Source: Narthecium ossifragum
Lineage: Eukaryota > Streptophyta > Magnoliopsida > Dioscoreales > Nartheciaceae
Length of the DNA stretch: 64,000 nucleotides
Assembly: GCA_963920575.1 (NCBI GenBank)
Contig: OY986971.1
Location: 3,945,340 to 4,009,339 of the forward strand
Direction: 5' to 3'
Shown here in pieces: positions 1 through 11,022 of the stretch (position 1 is its first letter; each line of letters opens with the position of its first letter). A model generated the notes under the pieces. That model was given only the letters and a program-made list of their open reading frames with translations, had not been told where the DNA came from and made no database searches. Position numbers and translations under genes: made by a program.

Positions 1-1355
1 TTAAGATTTGTCAAGCAAGATTCAAATGTTTGTCCAAAAACGGAGAAGTCATCCATGAAAATTTCTAAAAAATGTTCAATCATATCTCCAAAGATTGAAA
101 TCATACATCTTTGAAAGGTTGTCGGTGCGTTACACAAACCAAAAGGCATTCTTCGGTATGAAAAAGTGCCGAAAGGACATGTAAATGTAGTTTTCTCTTG
201 ATCTCTAGGATCAATGGCTATTTGATTATAGCCCGAATATCCATCAAGAAAACAATAGTAACTTTGCCCCGCCAATCTTTCTAAGATTTGATCAATAAAT
301 GGAAGTGGAAAATGATCTTTTCTAGTGAAAGAATTTAATTTTCTATAATCAATACATACTCGCCAACCTGTGGTTTGACGAGTAGTGATGCTTTCTCCTT
401 TTTCATTTTTTATTACAGTGATGCCCGATTTCTTTGGCACCACTTGAGTAGGACTCACCCATTTTGAATCCGATATGGGGTAAATAATACCCGCATCCAA
501 GAGTTTAACCACTTCTTTTAAAACCACTTCTTTCATATTAGGGTTCAACCTTCTTTGAAATTCCCTTACTGTTTTAGATTCGTCCTCAAGATTAATGCGA
601 TGCATACATATGGTAGGATCAATGCCTCTAAGATCAGCGATTGACCACCCAATCGCTCTCTTATGCATGTTAAGTATTTTCAATAATTCCTCCTCTTGTG
701 AACTTGACAAAGATGAAGAAATGATTACCGGTAAGGTTGAGTTGGACCCAAGGAAAGCATATTTGAGGTTCGAAGGAAGAGGCTTCAACTCAAGGTTTGG
801 AGGTTGTACTAGTGAAGGAAGCGACGGAGAAGATGATGTACTAGGCAATGGTTCAAAATATGGTTTTCTTATTGACATCTCACAAATCTCATCACATAAA
901 TCCACATTCAAAGCCATTGATGTATTAACACACAACATAGAGTCATACATTTCTTCACACATGTCATACACATTTTCATCAATCAATGTTGTGGTCATAA
1001 TATCTTCCACCTCTTCATCCATATAATCAACACAATCAACCAAGAAACAATCATTGTCACACGATGGAAACTTAGAAGCATGAAAGATATTTAATCTCAT
1101 TTCCATATTACCAAAGGTGACGGTCATCACCCTATTCCTACAATTAATCAATGCATTGGCCGTAGTTAAGAATGGGCGACCTAAAATGATTGGTACCTTT
1201 TTCTTAAGTTTCATTCCGGGTTCCATATCAAGAACAACAAAATCCACCGGAAAAACTGCTTGCTCTACCTTAACCAATACATCTTCAACTATGCCCCTAG
1301 GTTTTTTAATTGACCTATCGGCAAGTTGGAGTGTCATTGTCGTAGGTTGAAGTTC
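1..1355 (-). pseudogene. Athila protease C-terminal part, linker and RT N-terminal part (partial, after an in-frame stop)
   Basis: This stretch continues in the same frame as the upstream gag ORF after a TGA at 1356-1358. Translating the minus strand gives the rest of the retroviral-type aspartic protease with an ILGRPFL motif near 1190, an acidic linker, the Athila hallmark RAIGWSIADL near 655, then RT with VVPKKSGITV near 430, LDGYSGYNQ near 240, RRMPFGL near 150 and the catalytic FMDDFSVFG near 50. I saw no further stop down to position 1. RT would copy genomic RNA into DNA in the virus-like particle. It is partial because the window ends inside RT. With the TGA it could only be made by readthrough, so I call it a pseudogene; recent loss is likely because the frame is otherwise clean. 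Confidence 0.85.
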
Positions 1356-3620
1356 TCAAATCCCATATTCACAATATAGAGAATAGGGTAAAAGATTTAC
1401 ACTTGCTCCTAAATCAAGCAATGCATTTTCAATCAATTTATCCCCTATAATGCATGAAATGGTTGGTGTTCCGGGGTCCTTGAGTTTAGGAGGTGTATCA
1501 AATTTAAGAATTGAACTTACTTGCTCGGTTAAAAGAATTTTTTTAGACACATGAGACCGAGTTTGGCGTTTATGTGTGCAAAGTTCTTTAAGAAATTTAG
1601 CGTATGATGGTATTTGTTTAATCGCATCAATTAAAGGAAGATTAATTTGAACCTTCTTAAAAATTTCCATCATGTCTTCTAGCTTTTGATTCTTGAAAGG
1701 AGGTGATGAAGGATTGATTAAAGCCGATGGAAATGGAGCTTTTGGAATGTAATTTTTAATAGATGGTTCATTTTCCATTAGTGGTGACTCAATAGGCTTT
1801 GATAACAACTCATGACTCGATGATGGCTTATGAGATGCATGAGATGTATTAGACTCATGAACAATATGTGACGATGGAGATGCATGTTCATGTTCTACTT
1901 CTTTAGGCATTTCGACATTGTTATAAGTCTTTCCACTTTTTAGAGAGGTTACCGCTTGTACCTCTTCATGGGTCGATTCAACACAATGTTGGCCTTTAGG
2001 GTTCATAATAGGTTGACTTGGAAGTCTACCTTCCTCCCTCCTTGCTAAAGAGTTAGCAATTTGACCCATTTGCATTTCAAGTTTAGAAATAGATTGAGAA
2101 AGAGAATGCAACAATTGGGTACTTGATTCAAAAGAATCCAATGCTTTAAGAAGTTTTTCTTCAAGAGAAACATTTTTAGGTGCTTGTGTAGCTTGTGGAG
2201 GTGCTTGATATGTAGGTGGTCGTAGTTGGTAATGTGATGATGGTTGATAAGGTGGTTGACCATAATTTGGTGCATGAAGTGGAGGAAAATGTGGTTGAGG
2301 TGGTTGCGATTGATAATGACCTTGATGTTGAGATGGTGGAGGAAAATGTGGTTTTTGAGAGTAATTTGAATTATTATTATTTATTGGTGGAGGTCTTGGA
2401 TTATATGGTGGCATTGATTGTCCGGGATTCCTCCATGAGAAATTAGGATGATCTCTAAGTCCGGGATTATAAGTGTTAGAGTATGGATTATAATTGGGCT
2501 TAGATTGTCCATATATTGCATTAATATGTTCTTGGACAAGTTCGGGGTAATCATGAGCTAAGTGACAATCGGTCACATTATGCCCCGGTGTAGAACAAAG
2601 AAAACATAACTCCCCCGAAGGTGGAGAAGGAGCAAAATTCGGCAAAGAAGGAGAAGGAGTAGTTGGCAAGTAATTTGGTGATGAAGAGTTATTAGGAATT
2701 TGATTCAAAGAATAAGCAAGGACTTGATCAAATTTCTTATTTAATGCATCAATTTGTTGTGCTACTCGTGTAGCATCGGATAATTCTAGGACTCCCCTAG
2801 GATGAGATTGTTCTTTAGAATTATTTTCTATGACATTTCTAGATGTAAATGCACGATTTTGTGAATTTATAGCAAGTTTACCAAATAATACCCAAGAATC
2901 CTCATAAGGATTGGTCATGAATACCCCACCACAAGCCGTATCAACATCTTGTTGGTGGCGTAATTTAAGGCCATTATAAAAATAGTCTACAAGGGACCAT
3001 TTTGGAATTTGGTGATGAGGACACTTCCTTAGAAGTTCTCTAAACCGATCCCAAGCATCATGGAATGGTTCGTCATCTAATTGACGAAATGTAGCTATTT
3101 GAGTTCTCATGGCATGGGTCTTGGCTATAGGGTAAAATTTCTCTAGGAAAGCACTTTGTAATTGCTCCCATATAGTAATTGTTTGAGGTTCTAAAGATCC
3201 AAGCCAATACTTGGCTTTACCTTTCAAAGTAAATGGAAACAATTTTAATTTCATAGCATCCTCGGGTAAATTGGGAATTTTAACTGTAGAACTCTTTTCA
3301 AAGAATTCTTCGAGATGAGTGTATGGGTCTTCATTAAGTAAGCCATGAAAATTTGGAAGATATTGAAGAAATTGGGGTTTGAACTCATAATGGGCAGCAT
3401 GTATAATAGGTTGTTGTATGCCCGACATAGGAGCAAAATTAGAAGGAACATAATAGTCCTTCATACTCCTACGATCTCCATTAATGGGATCTTGGTTGAC
3501 ACTATCCCCGTTAGGATGATGTCCGTTTTCCATAGCTATAGACTTTTGTGTGCGCAAAGATGTTCTAGAATCTAAGTATGCTTGTAAAGTAATATCTAAT
3601 TCAGGATCACTTTCATTCAT
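1356..3620 (-). pseudogene. Athila Gag with protease N-terminus (gag open, gag-pol broken by TGA)
   Basis: A 754-codon open frame. Residues about 60-260 form a retrotransposon Gag domain (motif LKGKAKYWLGSL near 133-144). A proline, asparagine and histidine-rich stretch follows, with a CX2CX4HX4C zinc knuckle (CFLCSTPGHNVTDC) near residue 340 placed before most of the Pro-rich tail. The last 25 residues contain the aspartic protease active site LLDLGASVNLLP. The frame ends at TGA (1356-1358) just after the active site, and the downstream protease and RT continue in the same frame, so Gag could still be made but the polyprotein could not without readthrough. The start was chosen at the first Met, about 225 bp downstream of the PBS. 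Gag would form the particle; the knuckle binds RNA. Confidence 0.85.
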
Positions 3621-3845
3621 TCACAAAGAAACCTCCCAAAGTTAGAGATACTTTACAGTGGGCTGGTCCAAGAAGTCTTTGGTCTTGATCCGTAGATGAT
3701 TTGCTTCGCCGCTCGGAAGTTTCACCTACCAATGCAAAGAAATAGCTATGTAAGAAAAATTCTTTTTGTTATTTTGTAATATGAGAAATCAAAAACAAAC
3801 TAATTGTAAAGAGTTATATCGATTGAGTAATTCAACTAATCTAAC

Positions 3846-3863
3846 TCCCCGGCAACGGCGCCA
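3846..3863 (-). other. Primer-binding site, tRNA-Asp type
   Basis: On the minus strand the 18 bases read TGGCGCCGTTGCCGGGGA, the standard Athila PBS matching the 3' end of tRNA-Asp. It lies five T/A bases from the LTR end, and this fixes the element orientation and the LTR boundary. Confidence 0.92.
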
Positions 3864-3868
3864 TTTTT

Positions 3869-5490
3869 TGACTCGCCTTGAAATATGTCGTTAGTATATC
3901 AATGGCGGATAAAACAATTAACCGGACTAATAGCTAACTACAACGTAGTTAATGGGAGTACGGGTCGAGTCCTCGGAGAATTGGATGGTCGAATTAATGG
4001 ATGCAATATAATCTCTACAATAGTTGGAAACAATTTGATTGATTTTAAAGTTGTTTAAACTAAAGTATTCTAGAAGCAATTAACGCTAAGAGATTTATCA
4101 AGGAACAAGTCCTAGGGAATTCTAATCCGAGTTAGGTCTAAATATTTTTTTCTATGAATCAAGATGAATAACATTTAGATGAGATGGTCAAAATTAGGGA
4201 TCGATGAGCGTAGGATTAATATCGCTCGTCGCTAATGAGACGTCGGGTTAGGATCATCTCATCGCGTGAATTACAAGATGAATGTCCATGATCGAGGCTT
4301 TAATCCGATCATAGCTCAACAATCGCCGGCTTAAGGTCCTATTGTTGGTAAGGAATCAAGGCTTTGTATGGCTAAGGTCTTGGATTGAGGTGGATTTAAT
4401 ACCTCAATCCAATCCTCCATCTAAGTCAAGAATGATAAGTAGGATAGCTTTGGCTTGAGGTGGTTCTAGCACCTCAACATCCTATCCTAAGGTCAAGAGT
4501 TAGCCATGGTTCTAACATGACCTACTCTTTGAGGAATTTCATCAAATACCTAGCATGCATCTAATACTCGAGCAATTAAATGCAAATATAGATACTCAAA
4601 CCATTCAAGAGTAGACTTTATTGAAGAAATAAGGAATTAAATCCGAATTCATACAAAGATTCCATCTCACAAACGTTATTACATCAAAGATTACAAGAGA
4701 AATCTAAAAATAACACCTAAGACATCATAGAATTTCCAAGGATGAGGATTTTAGTTACTCATCTTGGTTGGACGATTCATAGGAAGAGAGGTTTCATCCA
4801 TCTTCTTCATTGATCTCCACCTTTTGAGCCCTAAATCCTTGGGAATTGGAGGAGAAAACTCAAGAATATAGAGAGGGGACCAAGGCTGGAAAAGAGAGAA
4901 AACCAGAGAGAAAGAAGTCCCTCAAATTAGAGCCAAAACCCCTATTTATAGGCCCCAAGTCGTGGACCCTTGGATTAGATCTGAGCCGTCCATTTATAAC
5001 CGTCAGCGATCTTGGATCGATCCAAAGTAATATTGGATCGATCCAATATGAGCAAAAGATCATACCTTTCTGTGGAAAGGAAATATGGATCGATCCCAGT
5101 CAAATTTAGATCGATCCATTTTGTACCCAAGAATAAGTGCTCTTGGGAAAAGAAATATGGATTGATCCCATGACGGTTTGGATCGATCCATTTTGTACCG
5201 ATCTCTCTAGGAAGAGATATTTGGATCGATCCATTAAGAATCCGGATCGATCCAACTTTGAATAAAAACTATGGCCTTCTGGAAAAGGATCAGGATCGAT
5301 CCAAAATGACCTTGGATCGATCCAAATTGTATGGATCTGTTTTACTGATGTCTTTTGGTTCGAAATCCATGCAACTCTCTTCGAAAGCTCTTGTACCTGA
5401 AACCATATGAAAAGATATTAAAAATGCATTGCTTGAGAGCTAACAAAGCCTAGTTGAATGGGTGAATTTTGTATATTTTGTGACTTATCA
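3869..5490 (-). repeat. 5' LTR of the Athila element (LTR A)
   Basis: 1622 bp. In element orientation it begins TGATAAGTCACA and ends GGCGAGTCA next to the PBS. Its internal part carries at least six imperfect copies of the palindrome TGGATCGATCCA (about 5015-5330). It is related to the LTRs at 22032-23560 and 44599-46294 and more distantly to the one at 39406-40063. Confidence 0.9.
4943..4950 (-). promoter_or_regulatory. LTR A TATA box
   Basis: TATAAATA on the minus strand followed by GGGGT. The same box in the same LTR context occurs in the related LTRs at 45760 and 39657. It would start the Athila genomic RNA. Confidence 0.6.
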
Positions 5491-7712
5491 ACCACCGGAT
5501 TCGGATGGGGATGGGGAGGCAGGAGGCGGCGGTCTTGAGTGGAGGGGAGCCGGGGGTGAGCCAGGGGTGGAGATAGAAGAAGAGGAGAGTGAAAAATCAG
5601 GAGAAAAAGGAAAAAAGGGGTAGAAAATAGGAAAAAGTGGTAGAAAATAGGGGAAAATATGGAAAAAGATAACGAAAATTACAGAATAAAAGTGGAGGTG
5701 ATTAAAGAAACTCTTGATGGAGGATTTTAGCCAATTAAGTTGTAATTTGAAGAGTTAAAAAATGTAAATGCATGAAAGATGTAAATGCATTTAAAAAGAT
5801 GAAAATAAATTTAAAAAGATGAAAATAGAGTTAAAAAGATGAAAATACATTTAAACATATGAAAATACATTTAAACGATGAAAATGAATTTAGAAAGATA
5901 AAAATGAATTTAGAAAGATGAAAATAGAGTTAAAAATAAAAAAATAAAGTTAAAAAAGATGAAAATAGATTTAAAATGATGAAAATAGAGTTAAAAAGAT
6001 GAAAATGAATTTAAAAAGATGAAAATGAATTGTGAAAGATGAAAACGGATGTAAAAAGATGAAAATGAATTCAGAAAAATGAAAATGCATGTAAAAAGAT
6101 GAAAATGAATTCAAAAAGGTGAAAATGCATGTAAAAAGATGAAAATGCAGGAAAGATGAAAATGAATTTAGAAATATGGAAATGAATTTAGAAAGATAAA
6201 AATGAATTTAGAAAGATGAAAATGAATTTAAAAAGATGAAAATGAATTTAGAAAGATGAAAATGAATTTAGAAAAATGAAAATACATGTGCAAAGATGAA
6301 AATGTATGTGCAAAGATGAAAATGAATTTAGAAAGATGAAAATGAATCTAGAAAGATGAAAATGAATTTGCATCCGGATCGAGTGGTTGAAGATGAAAAT
6401 GAATTGAGAATGATGAAAATGAATATAGAAAAATGAAAATAAATTGAGAATGATGAAAATGAATTTAGAAAGATGAAAATGAATTGTGAAAGATGAAAAT
6501 GCATGCGAAAAGATGAAAATGAATGTAAAAAAATGAAAATGAATTTACAAAGATAAAATGAATTTAAAAAGAAAAAAAATATTTTTGTCAATTTTAGATG
6601 GTCAATTTTCCAAATTTTATGTACAATTTTGATCAAAAATTTTCACCGCTCTGGCTCTTGGCTCAAATCTGGGTTCAAATCTGGATTAAGCTTGCAGATC
6701 ACGTCAGAACCAATCTGGTGGAGTATATCGAGTCTGATCGGATTTGTTCCGGCTAGAGTGCTTGAATCAACTCAAATCTTGATTGAAAGGCTGAGATCTA
6801 TTGGATCCGGATCGAGTGGTTGAAGATGGCAGAAGGTCGGTCGGACGACGGGGAGTTGCCGGAGCCCAATCGCTGGCAAGGAGGGACGTCTGGTCGTCGG
6901 CGTCCGAGGGGATGTGATCGTGATGGCATGAGGACTTGATCCCCTGGGTGAAATCGCCAGTGACGCAGCCGTAGACGATGGATCTAAGGTGGCTGCGCCG
7001 ACGGGTCTTGAAGGTAGGGAGGTGGACGTCGTCGCCGGATCTGAGACGGAGATGAAGGAGATGAGATCGGGAGGGTTAGGGGGTTCTGGATCTACCTATA
7101 TTGTGGTGGACGGCGAGGCCAGTGGTGGCGTCGGGTTGCAGCAGGGGAGCTCGAGGAGGTGGAGGCGAGGACAACGGAGGCGTCAGCGTCGGAGGGAGGA
7201 GCTCGGGGGTGGGGTTCATGGGTGAGGACAGTCGCGGGGGTCCTGGGCGATGTTGGACGATGTCTGGGGGGGCTCCGGAGCTCTTTGTCGGTCGTCGGAG
7301 AAGAGAGAGGAGAGAGGAGAGAGAGGAGAGAGAAAAGCGTGGGAGAAAAAGGGGAAAAAAATATGTAAGGGCATTTTCATCTTTTTTTTGTGTGTTTTGG
7401 GCTTATTAACCAAAAAAAAGTGGGTATATGGTTTTTGGCAAATAGCATGGGGTGTTGGACAAAGAGATGATCAGATTTGGAGTTTTGGACTAATACCTCT
7501 ATATATTTTCATAACCATAATAATCGTCTTTTAATGTGACGTATTATATTCTAAACACTCATTTACTCACTACACCGCACCACTAGTCTAAACTTTTAAC
7601 CATCATCTTCTCCAACCTAAACCACCTTCACCTCCTCCGACCTAAACCCATCTCCTCTAAACTTTCTATTTTCTCTACTATCACCTCCCTAATCCCGCCG
7701 TTGACCGCCTCC
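5491..7712. other. Non-genic DNA: GC-rich segments around an A-rich minisatellite
   Basis: No gene recognised. 5491-5650 is G-rich, 5755-6575 is a minisatellite (separate entry), and 6830-7340 is GC-rich with short overlapping ORFs of arginine/glycine or serine/proline that look compositional. 7530-7712 is C-rich, TE-free DNA into which the hAT element at 7713 inserted. Confidence 0.6.
5755..6575. repeat. Degenerate 20-bp A-rich minisatellite
   Basis: About forty head-to-tail copies of a unit near GATGAAAATGAATTTAGAAA, with scattered 1-2 base indels and substitutions. It has no coding meaning; the Phe/Ser-rich ORF on the other strand is a product of the repeat. One unit near 6371 is interrupted by a 24-bp phrase (CATCCGGATCGAGTGGTTGA and following bases) that recurs at 6804. 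Confidence 0.85.
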
Positions 7713-8521
7713 CAGGGCTCGGCCCAATCAATTTTGGGGCCCTAGACAAATAAATCAAATGAGGCTCTTAAGTATTTACTAATCACAGTTAATATAAGAA
7801 TTTAATTAATTAAATGTGATAAGCTTATTTGAAAATCATCATTCTAGCTTTTTGGGTTGCGAGAGTACTGATTAAATTTTTATATTCAAGTTTGGTTAAT
7901 ATATCTTTTTCAGTAGATAACATAGCTAATCCATTTAATCTTTGTTGTGACATGGTTGATCACAAGTAAGATTTTATTAGCTTCAATTTTGAAAAGCATC
8001 TTTCTGCAGAAGCAACTAGTACATGTATTATCAACAATATTCTATATGCGATAGAGGTATTCGAAAAACAATCTAGTCTTTTGATATAGTTCAAGATTTG
8101 AATTAGATTGTTATTTTCTTATGGCAAAACTTTTTTCAAAAGCTTTAGTTCGTGATATAAATTCAGACCGTCAATAGCAAAGTTATAAATTAACTAGATG
8201 ACAAAATTTATGGACACATGTCCATATCAAGTCCCATGAATTTTTTCACCAACCGTACATGCCTTTTCCAAATCTCAAGTGGGGTAGTTAAAGGGCCTTT
8301 TAATGGGACTTAACAACTATCTTTACATTAATTAGTATGTTTATTTTTATTCTTTGGAGACCTAACGGTTAGATTAGAAACCTAATAAAGCTTGAATCCA
8401 ATAACTTGATTTTTTTAATACATATATAAACCCTAATTTTTTAATTAGTATATAATTTAGAGCCCCTTTCAAGTAGAGCCCTATGCAGCCGCCTAAGCTG
8501 CTTAAGGGTTGGGCCGCCCTG
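7713..8521 (-). mobile_element. hAT element remnant with TIRs and 8-bp TSD
   Basis: Ends CAGGGCTCGGCCCAA (7713) and TTGGGCCGCCCTG (to 8521) are inverted copies with one indel. The flanks 7705-7712 and 8522-8529 both read CCGCCTCC, a perfect 8-bp TSD as expected for hAT. At 809 bp it is an internally deleted derivative that keeps only the C-terminal transposase coding end. Confidence 0.88.
7825..8170 (-). pseudogene. hAT transposase C-terminal dimerisation domain, fragment
   Basis: On the minus strand this reads a typical hAT dimerisation domain: VASAERCFSKLKLIKSYL, a stop, then STMSQQRLNGLAMLSTEKD, and a natural stop at 7825-7827. A second in-frame stop lies upstream near 8135 after LKKVLP. 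The catalytic part is missing, so it cannot make transposase. The TGA after KSYL is consistent with a CGA arginine codon that lost its C. Confidence 0.8.
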
Positions 8522-8594
8522 CCGCCTCCACAACCCACCCATCAACAACCCAACACATATCGTTCTTTCCCACCTCCCTCACCTTTGCCCTCCT

Positions 8595-11022
8595 TGTCGC
8601 GCCCCGACCCGCGAAAGGCCCAACCGGGCCGGGCAACGCGAACCGGAACCTAACCAACGCGGAAAAAGAACGACGAGGGTTCCCTCTAACCTATTGGTCT
8701 CCCTAGCAATTCACCAAAACACCCTCAATTAAAACAATATTAATTAGCAAAACCTCGAACCTCAGATTAAAAACTCAAGTGTTAATATATACAAATCCTC
8801 GGAGAGGGGAAGATTCAAAGTACAACATCACTCCCGTAGGAGACTAACTAACATAAGGGTAAAAGCAGTAAATATCGCAACCTCTCAAAAGTCACCAGGC
8901 GCCGCCGCACCGCCGTCCAACTGCCCGGTAGGGGCCACAGAGGAAGAACTGACGCCTGCACCTGCAAAACGCAGCCCGGGTAGGAGTGAGCACTAAGCTC
9001 AGTAGGGATCTACACTACGACACACAGAAGGAAGAGGGAAACGTAACAGTGTCGCCCTCAAGTGGAATCTGGGTGTATACAGGGGTCCCATAACCCCACC
9101 GCGTGTCCCTGAGGCCCACGATCATGGTCTTCCAGCCAGGCTGGTCACATGTCAGGTCACACTCAGTAGCAGGAAACGACACTACTAACTCTTAACAGGA
9201 CACTGAACACTATTTGGTGGGAAGAGACACCACTGAGTAGGCAAATCCTCTACTCAAGTGTTTTAAGAAGAACCGGACACCGGCTACACCTCAGATCCGA
9301 CTCGAGGCCGACACGACCTCTACAATCATCAAGAACAAGTGCGCCAGTCATCTAAGCCTATCATCGAATCGACTGGGCACTACAATTCAAACCGGGTCCA
9401 AACAACCCAACCCCGGTCCTAGGGCTAAGTCAGAGCTTCCAGCCTCGGGACGGCGACCCAAAGATCACCCACGCCCTAACCAATGCAACTAATGCACACA
9501 ACAACAATGCATGCTATGACATACACAGATAATAGAAAAGGCATGCAACAGTATGTCAAGCATCATATAAGTCTACTGGATCGCTGCAGCGGTACCACCA
9601 ACCGCTGCCAGCCGATCCGCAGCGGGTCCCGGCATTACGACGGTACCGCGACCGTCAACCGCGGACTCCTGCAACGGGAAGCAACCCCGAAAACGATGAT
9701 GAACAAAACACAATATAATATTATATTCCGAAATATAATATTATATTCAAAAACACCCAAAGCCTCTACTTAGGGGCTAATTGATCCCATCGATCCGACG
9801 TCCAAACGACGTCGGATTCAAGATCCAACTTAGCCACCAGTAGGTGTATAAACCAGGATCATCATATCCAAAAATTATAATCATCCAACGGTTGGATTAA
9901 CGGAAAAACGCTAATCAAAATCGCTAATCAAACTAACTTACCCATTAATTGCTGCAACGCAGCCCTTCAGAAAACAATTCATAACAAATCGTACATAAAT
10001 TGGCAAAATACGAAACAAGATGGAATGGAAAGCTAACGAGTAGAGCTACAACCCTTATGTTTATCAAAAGCCAAGATCATGTACTCACCGGCCGAAAAAC
10101 TCGCCGCAAGCCGGCTGTTTCTCAAGAACAGTAGAAAACCAGAAATCCGAAACTAATCTTGCATAAAACCTACTCAAATCTCAACTGATTAACATGAAAC
10201 TTACATCAGTTATTCTACAAGGCATAAGGAATCCAACAAAGCAAGGATCTACAAGATCCAACGGCTAGATCTCAAGAAAACCCGAAAAGAACACAGTAGG
10301 TATAACCCTACCTAGCTGCGCTTTCCTCGGCTGATTCCTCGCGATTTGATCACCAACAAGCCTCCAAACCACTTCAGGGATCTTCCTCTCGTTGTCACGA
10401 ATCCAACGAGCCAAAGAACACCCAATTTGATGGTCGGAGGAGGGAGAACGGAGGTGAGGAAGGTGGCTGCCGAAAACAGGGGAAAAACAGGGCTTCGAGA
10501 GAGAAAGGAAGAAGGAAGAAGAAAGAGAGGAGAAGGAGGAAGAGGAGGGGAAGAAAAGAGGGGAAATGGGGAGGGGAAAGCCGGGAAAGCCGGGAAAGAG
10601 GGGGAAAAAGCTGGGGGAGGGGAGGAGAAAGTCCTCCCCCTCTGACAGAGGAGAACGACGGCCGTCGGTGGCCGTCCTCGCGAAGCAGAAAAGCCACCGA
10701 CGCGATTCCGATCGGTCGCTTCAAGGAGCGATCGATCGCTCGCGCCCTGGCTCGATCCCAACACCAAGTCGGATCGAGTCCGATCGATCGTCCCAAGGAG
10801 CGATCGATCGCTCAAGGGTCGTCAGCTGCCCAAAGGCAAGCTTCCGCGCGCCTGAGCTGGGATCTTCCGATCCCGGGTCCACCTAGCCGTTCTTAACAAG
10901 CATTAACACAAACAAGGCCGGTGTGTGCACACGCGGGTGTGAAACAAACCAACAAGGCGTAATTTACCAAATTGCCCTTGCGGTATACAACGAGCCACAG
11001 GGGTAGGGGGCAGGTCCTCACA
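8595..11022 (+). repeat. Solo LTR (TGTCGCGCCCCG family), TSD CTCCT
   Basis: Begins TGTCGCGCCCCGACCC and ends GTCCTCACA. The five bases on each side (8590-8594 and 11023-11027) are both CTCCT. No internal coding region, PBS or PPT separates two LTRs, so this 2428-bp unit is a solo LTR made by recombination. LTRs beginning this way resemble those of Del/Tekay chromoviruses, but there is no coding sequence to prove the lineage. Short ORFs in its GC-rich part (10.3-10.9 kb) are not considered genes. A second, rearranged copy lies at 31488-32697. Confidence 0.85.
10713..10814. repeat. Repeated palindrome GAGCGATCGATCGCTC inside the solo LTR
   Basis: The 16-base perfect palindrome GAGCGATCGATCGCTC occurs twice, near 10727 and 10798, with a partial GATCGATC between. 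This is a different motif from the TGGATCGATCCA of the Athila-type LTRs but shares the GATCGATC core. Confidence 0.6.

Larger units (their letters stand above)
1..5490 (-). mobile_element. Athila-type Ty3/Gypsy retrotransposon, 5' half (continues beyond the left edge)
   Basis: Read on the minus strand the order is 5' LTR (3869-5490), primer-binding site, leader, gag, protease and reverse transcriptase, the last cut by the window edge. The tRNA-Asp-like PBS and the RT signature FMDDFSVFG assign it to the Athila clade. The 3' LTR and integrase must lie to the left, outside the window, so no TSD can be tested; the outer flank on the right is ACCAC at 5491-5495. The coding frame is open except for one in-frame TGA, so this is a fairly young copy. 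Confidence 0.9.

Noticed and set aside
595..1350. Plus-strand ORFs opposite the Athila pol frame
   Set aside because: The minus strand encodes clear protease and RT motifs; the plus frames are shadows.
6328..6636. Minus-strand ORF of 102 codons rich in Phe, Ser and Ile
   Set aside because: It is the translation of the 20-bp minisatellite and has no independent coding evidence.
6989..7534. Several GC-rich overlapping ORFs
   Set aside because: Arg/Gly/Glu or Ser/Pro composition in many frames at once, no domain, no splice or promoter context.
10312..10886. ORFs of 100-167 codons on both strands
   Set aside because: They lie in the GC-rich part of the solo LTR bounded by TSD CTCCT and show only compositional residues.
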